This document shows, one piece after another, positions 26,401-36,650 of a stretch of 64,000 nt of DNA. How positions within the stretch are numbered: position 1 is the first letter of the stretch; each line of letters starts with the position of its first letter. The stretch spans positions 1,328,001 through 1,392,000 of the forward strand of contig JAQISU010000246.1 of assembly GCA_029339505.1 (NCBI GenBank), read 5' to 3'. The notes beneath the pieces were generated by a model. It worked only from the letters and a program-made list of their open reading frames with translations. It made no database searches and had not been told where the DNA came from. Origin of the DNA: Unio delphinus. Lineage: Eukaryota > Mollusca > Bivalvia > Unionida > Unionidae. Position numbers and translations under genes: made by a program.

Positions 26401-29400
26401 CTGGAATTTCCAGGCAACTTATATTGAATAATGTTTCAGATGAATCACTACATTTCATGTTATAGAGTTATCATTAGAAAAATATATGTTCTGAATTCAA
26501 GGCCTTTTTTTAACCTTAATAAATATGAAAGCTGTGATTTGATGAGTGAATCAAAGGTCAACAGAATATGACTCGATATTGGTGTCTAGCAGATCTTTGT
26601 TTTGTCAAAACTATAGATTCTAATCAGATCTAATGTATATTCATAGAATTATTGTATTTAAATATTAACTTATCCTGTACCATTCATAGTTACTTATTTG
26701 CTTTCAGATGAAGTTTGAGAAAAAGTTGGAAGATGCAGGGAAAAGACTAGCCCAGCTGAGGAACCATGTAGTGGCACAAAGTGAAAATGAGACGAAAAAA
26801 GAGGTCTCTCTTGAGGAAAAATTTGGACAGTTCAAGAAGAGAGATGGGTCACTAAACACACGTCAGGTCTTTGATATGTTGAAGAATGAAGAAAGAAAAC
26901 AAACAAAGGTATCTTGTGAATTGACTCATTGGTTTATGTTTGTTATATTAGCAGAATTGTTCAGGCCCTTCCAGATAAACTTTCATGAATCTTGGTCCCA
27001 AGGAACAATCATTGGGATCTGCCATTCACAGCACTAGATTTCTTGAACAAACAAAGCATAACAGCTATACATGATGCTAACTTAAGAAATCATAGGAACA
27101 TACACATGGTGCAGTGTTAATTCTTCATAACACTGTTTATGGAAGCTATAAAAGTGACTCACTTTATAGTGTGGGCCATTTGTACTGACTTATTTCCAAC
27201 AAGACTTCGTTATAATAGTGAATGCTTAAAAAAAAAACCACCAAAAATGATATTTAATGACATGAAACCAAAATATAATGAGTATTCAGCAGATACGAAT
27301 TAAATTAAGATGCAGTAATAGAGAAAATTGAAAATGATTTTCACAGGAACCATGAATATAAGTTATGGTAAAAACAGTTTTATAGTGAGTTATGACTACA
27401 TCTCAGACATTCAGGCCAAATGAATCTCAGTCTCAGTGTAGAGATGATCATCAGCAAAGAGATTAGAATACTGCTCAGTAACTGCATCAGTCTAACCTCA
27501 AATTTCAGGACACGACAGGCTCCTCAATTAAGAGTCAGCTTAAAAAGGGGATGAGAAACAAAGCTTCTTTCCCTAAGTCTCCTGCTAACCACCATTGACT
27601 TGCCACCTGAACTGCCTGCAGACACCCTATCAGTTGGAACCAGACTCCTTAATTTCCATCAGCATTTGGATCGACCTATTTTTGACAAATTAAGGGCTGA
27701 TCCAAACTGTTTCAGAAGGAGTTAAAATTGTATTTATTCAGCCCCCTCCTCTTTCATCTTCCTCTTTCTTGATGGATGTACTGTCAAGTTTGGAGGAAGC
27801 CAATATTATGTGGAAGAATATAAGGTCATTGGAAATTGTTCAGAAACCAAACTCTTCAGGATTTTATTTCAGGCTCTTTCTAGTGTCAAATGCCAACAGA
27901 AAGCTCAGGCTGATTATGTGGCTTCAACACAAATCTATGGGCATTTACAGAAATTATCAACTGCATCATCACCTTGGCTTTGTCCACAATTACTGCAGCA
28001 TATCTGGACAAATCCTCCAAAAACACTTGGCAGGTTCTATTTTATTAAGGGCAGACACAATCTTCTTTCCCGTTTAGGTTACCTAGATTTTTTAGTTACC
28101 TGAGAAGTTTTTTAGTAATTGGTATTAGAGAATACTTACCCCTATCATATTGTGATAAGACACTCCCAGCCTTCCCACAAATGTGAGCATCCTAGTCAGT
28201 GGTTACTGATTACTCCACTGGTACCACCTTGCAGAGCGAAGGTAGGTAATATATAAAAGATGCTTCCCTTTATCGATATGGTAATAGAGACCGACAATAA
28301 CAAATTATTCATCTTTTTGAGAGGGCTGGATTTGGGAGGTAGCAAACTATTTTTCTATTGTTAATGTGATCAGGTAAGTATTGGCTAGAAACATGATTTT
28401 CTACAAACTTAGCATTTTCTCTCTATTTCTAACAAAAAAGTGTATTTTAATCTATTTCACCTGTGTATAATGAGGTTCAGTTGTCAGGACTTTTAATGTT
28501 TCTATATAAGAGTAAGATAAAATATAATTCTTGCTACAAACTTTTCTGCTTTCAGACTCAGGCTCAGATTGATCATGAGAAGCTTTTTATGACCAGCAGA
28601 CACCTAGAGGTTAAGGAAGCTGCCACTCGACAAAGATTACAAGAATTTAAGGACATGATGAGGCAATCACAGATTGGTTACCCTGTTATAATCAATGATG
28701 AACCAGTCAATGATGTACCAGAGCATGACTTAACAGACAAAAAAGTTCCTAGAAAGGGAGATAATACATTGCAGTTCATGAATGGATATGGCATTGGTGA
28801 AAGAGATCATGAAATTAATATAACCTTTGTTAAAGAAAAAGCTCCACCAGATGGTAGTGAATTTATACCAGAGATGAATGGAATTATTGCAAACGGTTGT
28901 CCAGAAAATGAAAAAAGACCTAGTTCCAGTTTTAGTGTGCGATCCACAAGAAGTAATATTCCCAGTAGTGAATTTTATGCCAAAAGGAAAAAAGAGAAGG
29001 ACCCTGATTCAAGGTGGGAATCATATTCAAGACCAGGAACTTCAGGGGGTAACAGGGCAGGTCCCCAACCCCATCAAGAAACATCAAAGAGCATCAGCAT
29101 GGAAGATAGTGTATTTAGTCATACTGATTCCAAACTCCAAGGAAGCAGCAATGACAACACTTCAGTTGAACATTCTGATAAATCTCCTAAGTCAAAAGTT
29201 GATATTCTGATATTAAATGAACTAGAAGAAGTTAAAGAGAAAAGTCTAATACAAGGCACACAGTCAGATTCAGATAACAAATATTTGAGCACAAGTGATT
29301 CTGTGGAGAAAAATTGCAGATCATGGACTGAGTCAAGAGAAAAAGAGCCAGTTTCAGATTCAAAACTTACGAAAACCTCAACAACAGATGAATTACAATT

Positions 29401-32400
29401 TGAAACCTTAGATGAAAAAGTAAAAAAAATAGAAGATGAATTAATAGAAAATAACAAGAGATTTGAATTACCAGTGTCAAAGTTTGATTTAAAGACAAAA
29501 GAAAGCGGCCATTTACACCAGACTTATATGCCAAGTGAATATGTGCATAACATGAATACGGGGGACAAATTTGATGGCAGAAAAATGGATTTAAAATCCA
29601 AAAACTTTGATGCTGCTTTGTCAGCCATGCTGAACAATGAGAAAACAAATATGCTGACAATGCAGGCAGATTATGACAAGTATGCTCACTCAAATTTGCC
29701 CAGAAGGTCATTCCAAGCCCATTCCAAACACAGACATCATCGTCATGAACACAGATCTAAAGGCCAGGAAAAGTCACGCCTAGCATCAACACTCACTTCT
29801 GGAGGTGTTTGGGGTCCTGATGCTAAGGTTCAGTTTTAATTTTTCCTTTTCCTGTTTACATCAAGAGATACTTTGTATTTGTATTTGATCTTTGAATTTG
29901 CATATGAATCCAGCAAAACTAGTATATGGCAACCACCATATATGACAGTATGAAAATGAGTTGTTATAGAAGCGAATAAGATGATAAACCAAAAGAAATA
30001 AAATAGTTAAATTGTAAGTCGGTGTGAACTTAAATAATACCATAAATACTATTAAAAGTTGAGTCCAGCTGGGGAAAAATCAATAGCTCCAGAGCTGATA
30101 TAGCATAATGGACCTGCAGATCAGGGTCTGTGTTGTTTGTTTTACTGATTATTCCTTACAAACTGTACAGATGCAGATCTGCCAGCAGATTATGCAACTT
30201 ATAAGTGAGTACATTTATTATTCTTGTAATATGAGATACTAATGTTGTTTTAGCAAAGTCGGTTCATTCCCATTTGTTGAGTGATCTACACCTTAGTTGT
30301 CAACACAAAACTTCCAGATGAAAATTATTGATTGCTATTGAGTTTTATAATAGCAGATGGGTACTGATTTTATTGCAAATATTTCCTGAGGCTGTTGTAA
30401 AACAACCATGCAATGAACATTGAATGATGACAAAGCAAAATAAACTGAATAATCACCGTTTGAAGGTATGTGTGACAAAATTCTCAAAAATGATGCCTAT
30501 AGCTGAAATAATCAGCTACCTATGCAATTTGTACTTTAGATAGATACATATACATACTTTAGTGAACATTAAAACAGATCATTTTAAACATGCATATGTT
30601 ATAGCTGGTCTCTATATGTACAAACTACATACATGTTTTGTTCCAAGTAAGCAGAAAAGAAACAGGTTTGATATGATGTAGGAATACATCACAGCCAACA
30701 GGCCAATACATCTCACACACCCTATCAAACAAGTTCTTTCCCTCGACTCAGATTGCAGCACATCTTTTCTTTTGACTTTCTACATATCATCTTTTACACA
30801 TTATGCTTTCTAAATAGTTTTAGCTGTACAGTTCTATTGAAATTCAAAACCAGTGGGAATATATTAAAAGAGTCAAACCAAGAATATCATTGTGCTGACA
30901 TCATTGAAAAACCTTTATAGTTTCAGTGTGGGTATATGAAATGGAAACATCTATATTACCAGATCGCACATAAAATTAGATGGTAATGTAATAAATTATG
31001 GTCCATGGGACTGAATGACAAGTGGCCATTGGTTGCATCAGGCATGCTACAATTATATATGGGCAAATCATACAGAAAACAAACTTTGAGGGCCACTATT
31101 AACAGATGAATGCAGCCATCTCATCTCTGTCTGCGTGGGTTTGAGTCGAAGATTCGGCTAATGTGGTATGTGAGAAAGCTTGCCAGTAGCTTCTCGTGGG
31201 TCAGTGGTTCTTTCTAGGGGTTTTCCCGGGTTCTTCCTCCACAATAATACTGGCCGTCATGTATAGCCTATCCTGTGCTGAAAAATGGCGTTAAACCCTA
31301 CAATAACAATAACAATCATCTAGATTCCTATACAGTAAGATATTCCATACGATTCCTTCTCAAATTTACTGAAGAAATCTTTTCCAGTACTTGGAGTTTC
31401 AGAGTAGTTTGATATTTGAATATAGCTATGAAAAGTATTTGCTAAATAACTTTTTAAGTAAAAAACATTTGAAATTAAACTAATAAACATGTAAATATTA
31501 TGAAAATGTTAAAAAGGAAAACAAAGGAGACCACTTATTCTTGAAAGCATTAAAAGCCTACATGCCAAAAAGTAAATCCATTCAGTAAACTACAAGATAT
31601 TGTTTTGGAATATAATGCTGTGTAGTTTCATTTTAGCCATTGTAGACTTATAATTTTTAAGGGTAACCCATTAAATTCGGCATTCTAAAAAAATTCTCTT
31701 ATTGTTTAAGAGCTTTTAGGAAAATTGTTGTTATCTCTTTCAGAATTCACCTATTTCTGAGAAGATAAGGAAATATCTTCATTCCCCAGAGGAGAGAAAG
31801 TTCCTGCAGGAAAAACACAAGTCATCACTGACGGGAACAAGTAAGTTGAAAGCACATGTATGCAGGTCTTACTAAAATGATCATCCAAAATATTTGTATG
31901 CTCAAAATGGAATTTATTAAGTAATATATTTTTGGCCTATATTCATAAAACTTCTGAATAAATTTCTGTAAATTGAGAAACAATTTTTATATCCAGCATT
32001 GAGGTATAATTTATTAACAGATGTTTTGAAAATCTCTAGTTTGAATTCAAATATCCTTTCTTTCCTTCTGATCTAATTCACTTAGTTTTTCATGGTAGAA
32101 TTCTCCCAAGAATATTTCAGACAAAATGCTCGAGTTTTGAAAGATATATATTACAAATTTAAATGTTTGAATCCTAGGAAAATGTAATGATAGTATGAAT
32201 GTTTGAAAATTAGATACCTTAAACATTTTCCTCCCAACAATATAGTGGCTTTAAAAATATATTGGTCAGAAGTAATTAAAATATAATTGAAGATATGATA
32301 TTTTCTGTTTGTCTTTTACTTAGTTAATAATTATTTGATTTTCTTATCAAATAATGCAATCAAACATGCTATAGGAACCACCTGTATGAAAGGCCTGATT

Positions 32401-32798
32401 TGTTATGTCCAAATCATGCATAAAGTTATTCATATTTGCTTGTATGTAAAGTACATACACTAATGAAGACAGCCAGCTGAGTGGTTGTTATACACAGGTT
32501 TAACGTTTTCCAAGTTGCTGAAGAAAACAATTTATATCTGTTTTGAACAGGGCCTAGGAGTCTTGAAGATTTATCTAAGGTTAATCAGGGCACCCGTTCA
32601 GCTCCCTCTGGCTTTGAAATAGAGGAAGAGACCCCCAAAAAGATCACAGCTCTGGAAGACAAAGAGAGGGAAATTTCTTTCATGAACAGGGCTCAGGCAG
32701 AGCGTGATAGAGTCGCCAGGATCCGCCAAGCACGGCAAGCTGCAGAAAAAATTCAGAAGGCATGGAAAAGATACATTGCCATGAAAGCTCAAAGATGA
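14336..32798 (+). CDS. Coiled-coil protein with C-terminal IQ-like motif (spliced gene, seven clear exons)
   Basis: Join 14336-14451, 17004-17107, 20992-21124, 26708-26908, 28556-29827, 31744-31840, 32551-32798, about 722 residues plus an unknown N-terminus. All junctions are GT-AG and phases agree. The first four exons (about 185 residues) are charged and heptad-rich, predicted coiled coil. The fifth (424 residues) is polar, Ser/Lys/Asp-rich and probably disordered, with a His/Arg-rich cluster near its end. The last ends with a charged helix and IQKAWKRYIAMK, an IQ-like calmodulin-binding motif, four residues before the stop. Such proteins are often cytoskeletal, ciliary or centrosomal, but that is inference; I do not recognise the family. 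Introns have absorbed a LINE, a piggyBac element, SINEs and tandem repeats. Confidence 0.8.
14840..15715 (+). repeat. Minisatellite, about 47 bp unit, roughly 18-20 degenerate units
   Basis: Repeats of 'gatgaaatgtacaaatataa' plus 'tcagtatcagtgtgtacaaata(tcat/tg)'. Units vary by deletion of the tcat block. The array gives open frames on both strands (for example 15320-15622 plus, 15682-15317 minus), which are repeat artefacts rather than genes. It lies in the intron after exon 14336-14451. Confidence 0.9.
15880..16640 (+). repeat. Degenerate tandem array, family A, block 1
   Basis: Units of roughly 135-140 bp marked by 'ttggtcctaaatgaaaatgg', 'tatggc.gacac..tggccatcttgaa.atctt', 'ttattatcacta' and 'catggggttttcac'. 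'Tggtcctaaat'-type marks occur near 16200, 16341, 16474 and 16609. A (CA)n tract precedes it at 15848 and another follows at 16650. Confidence 0.75.
16862..16918. repeat. (ATT)n microsatellite
   Basis: About 57 bp of imperfect ATT repeats, 85 bp upstream of an exon acceptor. Confidence 0.9.
17004..17107 (+). CDS. Coiled-coil/IQ gene, exon
   Basis: Acceptor attcattgtcag, donor AG|gtacac. Begins in phase 0 and leaves two bases. Encodes LAKMKAENEQQKKEVTDVKV and continues to ELDLMERSI, a classic amphipathic charged helix. The exon sits in the gap between blocks 1 and 2 of the family A tandem array. Confidence 0.85.
17780..19340 (+). repeat. Degenerate tandem array, family A, block 2
   Basis: About eleven diverged units in the orientation of block 1. 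Marker phrases: 'ttggtcctaaatgaaa' near 18250, 18443, 18593 and 19117; 'ccaatatggccaccatggtg' near 18722; 'gccatcttgaaa' near 18888; 'acatggggttttcacc' near 19075. Spacing is about 140 bp. No coding potential. A reverse-complement block is at 48735-49215. Confidence 0.75.
19715..20916 (+). mobile_element. piggyBac-like transposon, internally deleted
   Basis: A 1202 bp element with TTAA on both sides (19711-19714, 20917-20920) and short terminal repeats CTCATTCGG / CTCATTCAGC. It contains the start and the end of a piggyBac-type transposase reading frame but lacks the catalytic middle. It lies 72 bp upstream of an exon acceptor. Confidence 0.8.
20023..20575 (+). pseudogene. piggyBac-like transposase remnant, catalytic core deleted
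   Basis: ATG at 20023 opens a short acidic N-terminus (MAEAQVIFDGGEGENEEF). Stops and frame changes follow. A second frame carries DWSDRHVPVQINDFSG and FFHLLLFPEKQYTDITNETN, the N-terminal segment conserved in piggyBac proteins. Shortly after comes a Cys-rich segment (CKMC..C.LC..C.NCFKPYH), the C-terminal zinc-binding domain. The roughly 300 residues of the DDD catalytic region that should lie between are absent. Family placement is from these motifs plus the TTAA target. Confidence 0.7.
20992..21124 (+). CDS. Coiled-coil/IQ gene, exon
   Basis: Acceptor ttcttgtcatag, donor CAG|gtttgt. The first base completes an Arg codon carried from 17107. Encodes TKLDVTRAQVKDQQAFMQQL and ends EKLVERQLMKRQ, continuing the coiled coil. 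Ends in phase 0. The piggyBac element ends 75 bp upstream. Confidence 0.85.
21608..21640. repeat. C-run and (CA)n microsatellite
   Basis: A C11 tract followed by about ten CA repeats, within an intron. Confidence 0.85.
21711..21958 (-). mobile_element. SINE family 1, copy b (full length, tRNA-derived)
   Basis: On the minus strand the head reads GGGCCCAGAGTGGCAGAGTG.. with an A-box-like TGGCAGAGTGG and a B-box-like GGTTCAAGTCT about 65 bp apart. The shared body (GCTTGCCAGTAGCTTCTCGT, ACTGGCCGCCATGTATAG, GTGCTGAAAAATGGCATT) follows, ending in an ACAACAAC tail. Possible short target duplication caactg/caacta at the edges. This is the copy that shows the tRNA ancestry. Confidence 0.85.
21959..23049. 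other. Intron sequence, nothing assignable
   Basis: AT-rich intron between exons 20992-21124 and 26708-26908, ending where the GC-richer LINE begins. Short open frames look random. Confidence 0.5.
23050..26211 (-). mobile_element. APE-type LINE (non-LTR retrotransposon), 5' truncated
   Basis: A 3.2 kb block clearly more GC-rich than its surroundings. On the minus strand it encodes an apurinic-type endonuclease (from about 26210), reverse transcriptase and a C-terminal Cys/His finger, and ends in a short 3' tail near 23050. The start of the endonuclease is missing, typical of incomplete reverse transcription. It lies antisense in an intron of the coiled-coil/IQ gene. The exact LINE clade is not resolved by eye. 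Confidence 0.9.
23124..26208 (-). pseudogene. LINE endonuclease-reverse transcriptase, inactivated
   Basis: Endonuclease motifs appear in order: LQETRL, GVGFAV, SVYAPT and LLGDFNARVG. Then come RT blocks including GFRAGRSTVD, VSSGVKQGCVLAPTLF, LFADDAAL and YLGSTISNSLS, and finally CSRCNRDCHSRVGLFSHSQR, a C2H-type finger. Breaks: TAG at 25620-25622 (the codon resembles a mutated TGG), TAA at 24768-24770, a one-base loss near 24710 and a one-base gain near 24614. In RT motif A (YIAFIGLTKAFD) the first catalytic Asp position is Gly (GGC at 24408-24410). The RT part alone is open for 516 codons from 24674 to 23124. The copy cannot make active enzyme; few lesions imply a fairly young insertion. 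Confidence 0.9.
26212..26707. other. Intron remainder between the LINE and the next exon
   Basis: AT-rich sequence with no coding or repeat signal that I can assign; ends in the acceptor tttgctttcag. Confidence 0.5.
26708..26908 (+). CDS. Coiled-coil/IQ gene, exon (67 codons)
   Basis: Acceptor ttatttgctttcag, donor AAAG|gtatct, phase 0 at both ends. Encodes MKFEKKLEDAGKRLAQLRNH and ends QVFDMLKNEERKQTK, strongly charged helix. The initial ATG is internal to the protein because the previous exon joins in phase 0. Confidence 0.85.
26909..28555. other. Intron, nothing firmly assignable
   Basis: Contains open frames at 27769-28077 and 27810-28103 that overlap in different frames and resemble no family I know. 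They may be relics of an older repeat. Confidence 0.4.
28556..29827 (+). CDS. Coiled-coil/IQ gene, large exon (424 codons)
   Basis: Acceptor ctgctttcag, donor AAG|gttcag, phase 0 at both ends. The first 45 residues continue the helical region (TQAQIDHEKLFMTSRHLEVK..). The rest is low-complexity, rich in Ser, Lys, Asp, Glu and Asn, with no membrane or enzyme motif. A basic cluster HSKHRHHRHEHRSK lies near the end. If the donor is not used, translation ends five codons later at 29837-29839. Confidence 0.9.
30119..30212 (+). repeat. Dispersed repeat, copy 2
   Basis: Matches 13764-13885: 'tcagggtctgtgttgtttgttttactgatta' and 'acttataagtgagta' with a shortened middle. Lies in the intron after the large exon. 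Confidence 0.6.
31103..31316 (+). mobile_element. SINE family 1, copy c
   Basis: Carries a B-box-like GGTTTGAGTCG, then the shared body (gcttgccagtagcttctcgt, actggccgtcatgtatagcc, gtgctgaaaaatggcgttaa) and a (CAATAA)n tail. The A-box part is degraded. It lies in the intron before exon 31744-31840, in the sense orientation of the gene. Confidence 0.85.
31744..31840 (+). CDS. Coiled-coil/IQ gene, exon
   Basis: Acceptor tctctttcag, donor ACAA|gtaagt (strong). Begins in phase 0 and leaves one base. Encodes NSPISEKIRKYLHSPEERKF and ends KSSLTGT. Confidence 0.85.
32551..32798 (+). CDS. Coiled-coil/IQ gene, terminal exon with IQ-like motif
   Basis: Acceptor gttttgaacag; two bases complete an Arg codon. 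Encodes RPRSLEDLSKVNQGTRSAPS, a charged helix (REISFMNRAQAERDRVARIR) and the IQ-like IQKAWKRYIAMK, then TGA at 32796-32798. The motif matches the IQ start and basic pattern of calmodulin/EF-hand binding sites, but Lys replaces Arg and Tyr replaces Gly at consensus positions. Confidence 0.85.
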
Positions 32799-33702
32799 AA
32801 AAGAAAAAAAAGGAAGATAACAATTGTTAAGCATTTGTGATAATTATAACATCACTTTGATATTGACCAGTTTGCTAGGGGGGTATTGGGGGAGGGGGCT
32901 GAGGATTTTAGTAGACTTTCTAGTCCAAATAGACTCATATGTTGCTGTAGTCAGCATCAATTTAAACAACTGAAAGTGGAGGGCATAAAAGCCAAACAAC
33001 TTTAATTGTGAGATGCAAAAGCCATAGTATTTGTTCTATCAAGAACAAAATTATTTGTCAGCATCCAGAAAGTGATGTTCTTTAAAGAGATTTATAATCA
33101 AAATATTCAACTAACTTATTTTCATTCCTCAGGCCTCGTAGATATTAGGAAAGGTCAAGGACCCACTATAAAGGAAAGTGGATTACTCTTTACGTTTGGA
33201 TGAGGAATGTAACTCTTTTGAAAATGAATTGGCAGTGAGGTATAGGAGTCCACATGACAGTATGAGTGATGGATGAAACATGACACCTGAATTATCACCT
33301 ATCAGTATTAATTGATTGTAGAAGGAAGCTAATTAGCATACTATTCAATACACTATGAAATTGAACAGTGTTTTGTTATTCACACCTTCTTTGAAAGGAT
33401 TAGGTAACATATTTCTATATACTGGACCAATTCAGTCCATGAATAATATGTGCTATCTTCCCTTTTTCACAATTAACCAGTTTGAACCTTGGCATTTAAG
33501 TGCAGTAGATGATACACCAATTTCTGCTAAACACGAACTTTTATCTGGTGAAAAATTTCACTTTTGTAGTGAATGGAGTTACACAGCATTAGCCTGTCAA
33601 GATACCTGCCACCATTTGTGAACAATAGACTTTCATTGTTTGATTATATCCTGTTGATAGAAATGAATTCTTTGAATAAAGTTGGTTAGATATATGACTT
33701 TC
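32799..33702 (+). other. Probable 3' UTR of the coiled-coil/IQ gene
   Basis: The first AATAAA downstream of the stop is at 33675-33680, which would give a 3' UTR of about 0.9 kb. An open frame at 33355-33621 within it shows no family resemblance and is probably chance. Confidence 0.55.
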
Positions 33703-33710
33703 TCAAAGAG

Positions 33711-33885
33711 CAGTGTTTCTCAAGCTAAAAACATTTTTGGGATATCAGTTTTATTGGCATACCCCTTTCTAGTGCAGTAGATTTTATTTTAGTCCAAATT
33801 TTAGTGACTTATTTTCTGCTGTGTACCCCTTGAAACCCTTTCACATACCATTGGTGGTATGAGAACCACACTTTGAGAAACACTG
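33711..33885. mobile_element. hAT-type MITE (175 bp)
   Basis: Starts CAGTGTTTCTCAAGC and ends, reversed, CAGTGTTTCTCAAAG, an inverted repeat with one or two mismatches. It is flanked by 8 bp duplications tcaaagag (33703-33710) and tcaaagaa (33886-33893). CAGTG termini and 8 bp duplications are the hAT signature. It sits just past the predicted polyadenylation signal of the upstream gene. Confidence 0.85.
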
Positions 33886-33893
33886 TCAAAGAA

Positions 33894-36647
33894 TAGTAGA
33901 TTATTTTATTTTTTTAACGTAAGTTTTGACTGCAATACAAAAAGTATCCCAGTATGAAGTCATTAGATGTCAGGAGGTTGTGTGTAATGGCATTCAGATG
34001 TAAAGATTTTTGAAGTTAAAAATGAACAGAAATTTTGTAACAACAACAGAAAATATGCAAATATTGACATGCCAAAACAAGAAGTCTATTTTTTAAGAAT
34101 AAAGAATCTCTGGATAGAACATGTTTTTAAGATCTAGTCCAATCTGCCTAGCTAGTTCCATCTGTCTCTCCATTTGTGTCTATTTCTTTCATGAATTTCA
34201 TCTAGATCAAGAAACAACCGTCAGATCATTTTATTTTTGTATTTTAACTCAGTGTAACTATTATTTAATGTTTTATAAAATACAGATAGTGATCTGTATT
34301 TGTGAAATATATATATGTTCAGTACATTGGATTTAAATCATTTAATAAAATCTTGACATGCTTGAAAATTCAATTGTGTCTAAACAAGAGAATAAGAGGT
34401 TTGAAAATTGTGTTTGTCTCATGAAAAATATCATCTTTTTCCTTGCTAAATTTACCTGATTCAATCAAAATATTTTTATATGTAATTAAAACATGCCTTA
34501 CAAATTAATTTAATTTTTATGTATGTTTTTATTAGCCAGTATTTTATTTTACATGATATTCTATTTAATAGCAGCATCTCTTTATACATGTTATTTATTA
34601 TTATTATTATTATTGTGTGAACACTGCCTTGCTAAATGTGGGTTTGCCGTAGTTGCGAAAGGAGTAAGTTAATATTGATAAAAGATAACATTTGATTTAA
34701 GCAAACCCAATAGAAGAGAAAGTTTGAAACACATTATTAAGATATTTACAGTAGACAGTTGTTAAGTTTATTATTTTCTGACTTGTCATGAATAGGGTAT
34801 TTTTTTAAAAATCAAATTGCACTCAAATAAAGGAGATACATTCATGCAACAGAAAATATGTCCAACTTAAAATTATGATTTTATTAAATTTGCCAAAGAA
34901 AGTTAGTGCATCATATAAATTGCAGAGAGCAATAGAAACTAGAGATGTGCTTCTAAGCAGCATGTCTACATGCTTTTCCCAGGTCCTAATTCCAAGTCCC
35001 ACCACACATTCCCATTTCCCCCTCATCTAATTGATCAAACTTGTTTATTCATTGTGCACATTGACTCAGCCCCATATTTCAAGTGTCCTTAAACAGTGTA
35101 ATAGTTGCATGATATAGAATAAACACAATTATACTTGTTGGTGTGTATAATTTGTTTGTTGAATCATGGAACCTATAAGCATACTAATTTTGTATACCTC
35201 CATTACGAAACTTACCCTGCCCATAAAAAGTCATCCAGTTACAAACAATAATGCATATTTTGTCTATGCTAGTCTGTGAAATAGGGAACTTTCCAGAATG
35301 AATAATTTTGATTATTCATTGTTGTGAATTATTTTGGTGGGATTTTTTTTTTCTTCACTCCAGTCCTTAGACATTGATAACATTATTACCAAAGAATTTC
35401 ATTCAACATATTATCAGTAACTTGGTCTAGTTTTAAGCATGGTGACTTATCATGCAGGAATACCAGGTTTCAATCCTACAGTGTTCTTTATTTTGTTTCA
35501 TTGTTTTTTTTTTAAAATGCATTTTTACCTTAACTTCAAAAAGAGACTTATCTTACTACATGTACTTGTATTTTCTGTGAAAATACACACAAACAAAATT
35601 ATGAAATGGCTGAGATTATCGTATGGGATTCCATAAGAAATCTGCTACTATAGTCTGTTATTGGTAAATGTGAGTACTTTCGACCACTTGGATTCACTTG
35701 ATACAAGTAAAATATTCTGTGTAAATAAACATATAGCAGGAAGAAGAAGAAAAATTCATATACAGGGTGGATCATAAACCATAAATTGTTTTCTACATCT
35801 GATTGTGTGTCTGTTACATAAAAGAAAATATACTATTTCAAACCAACCAAAATCATTTTATTATCATGACTTCGATTCATTTTGGTACATGATGTCAATG
35901 AAGATACAGGTTTTTTCAGATAGTTTCTTTTTTCTTTTGCTTTAAGTAAATAATAATCATATTTTTCCTGTTCATAAAAACTAAAACTGTAAATACCAGT
36001 CATACAATCATGAACAAGGTTGGAATTTGAAAGCTGCTTTTTAAAAACTCTTTATATGTTAAAAGGGTTGTTTTTATCCTTAAAAAGTCCTTGAATTTAT
36101 TGGGGAAATTTTTGTATTTGAGAGAATAAAAAACATGAAAACAAATTAAAATATATCACCTTTTAACTAAGATTTTGTTCATTTATGTAATGTCAAAAAT
36201 AATAAATTAACAGGATAATTTTTTTTTCAAATTAAGTTGCACTTTTAACTCTTTGCTTCCTTTAAGAAAAAAATGTATTATTTTTGCATTGCTTTACCAG
36301 AAATTAAAAAATATCCACATATAAATAGATGATTTCTAAAATACCAAAGAGTTGAATCTCTTATCTGATACTTCTGTTCACCTTGGTTACAAATTAGTAG
36401 CCTTCAAGAACTGCTTTTTGACTGAATCATCTTTTGTTGTCAGCTAGATTTGAGACTTGTTTACATAAGTAACATGTATTTTTACTTTCTGAGCAAGTAA
36501 TGTGCATATAAACTGCATTTAAGATTTTTAAGTTCATTTCAGCTGGTTACATGCTTGTGCCTTTTGCCGTCTCCCTGCATGATCAAAGATAAAGATGTCC
36601 AAAGTTTAGAAAGCTTTTAATTAGCACCCATCAATCCAAATGATTGG
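33894..36647. other. Intergenic AT-rich sequence, nothing assignable
   Basis: Contains an (ATT)n tract near 34600 and many short AT-rich runs. No splice-bounded coding sequence, RNA gene or recognisable repeat was seen. Confidence 0.5.
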
Positions 36648-36650
36648 TTA

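Noticed and set aside
29119..29711. Minus-strand frames of 112 and 114 codons
   Set aside because: Antisense to the large exon of the coiled-coil/IQ gene, which has consistent splice phases.
33355..33621. 88-codon frame in the 3' UTR
   Set aside because: No homology sense, no start context; expected by chance in this length.
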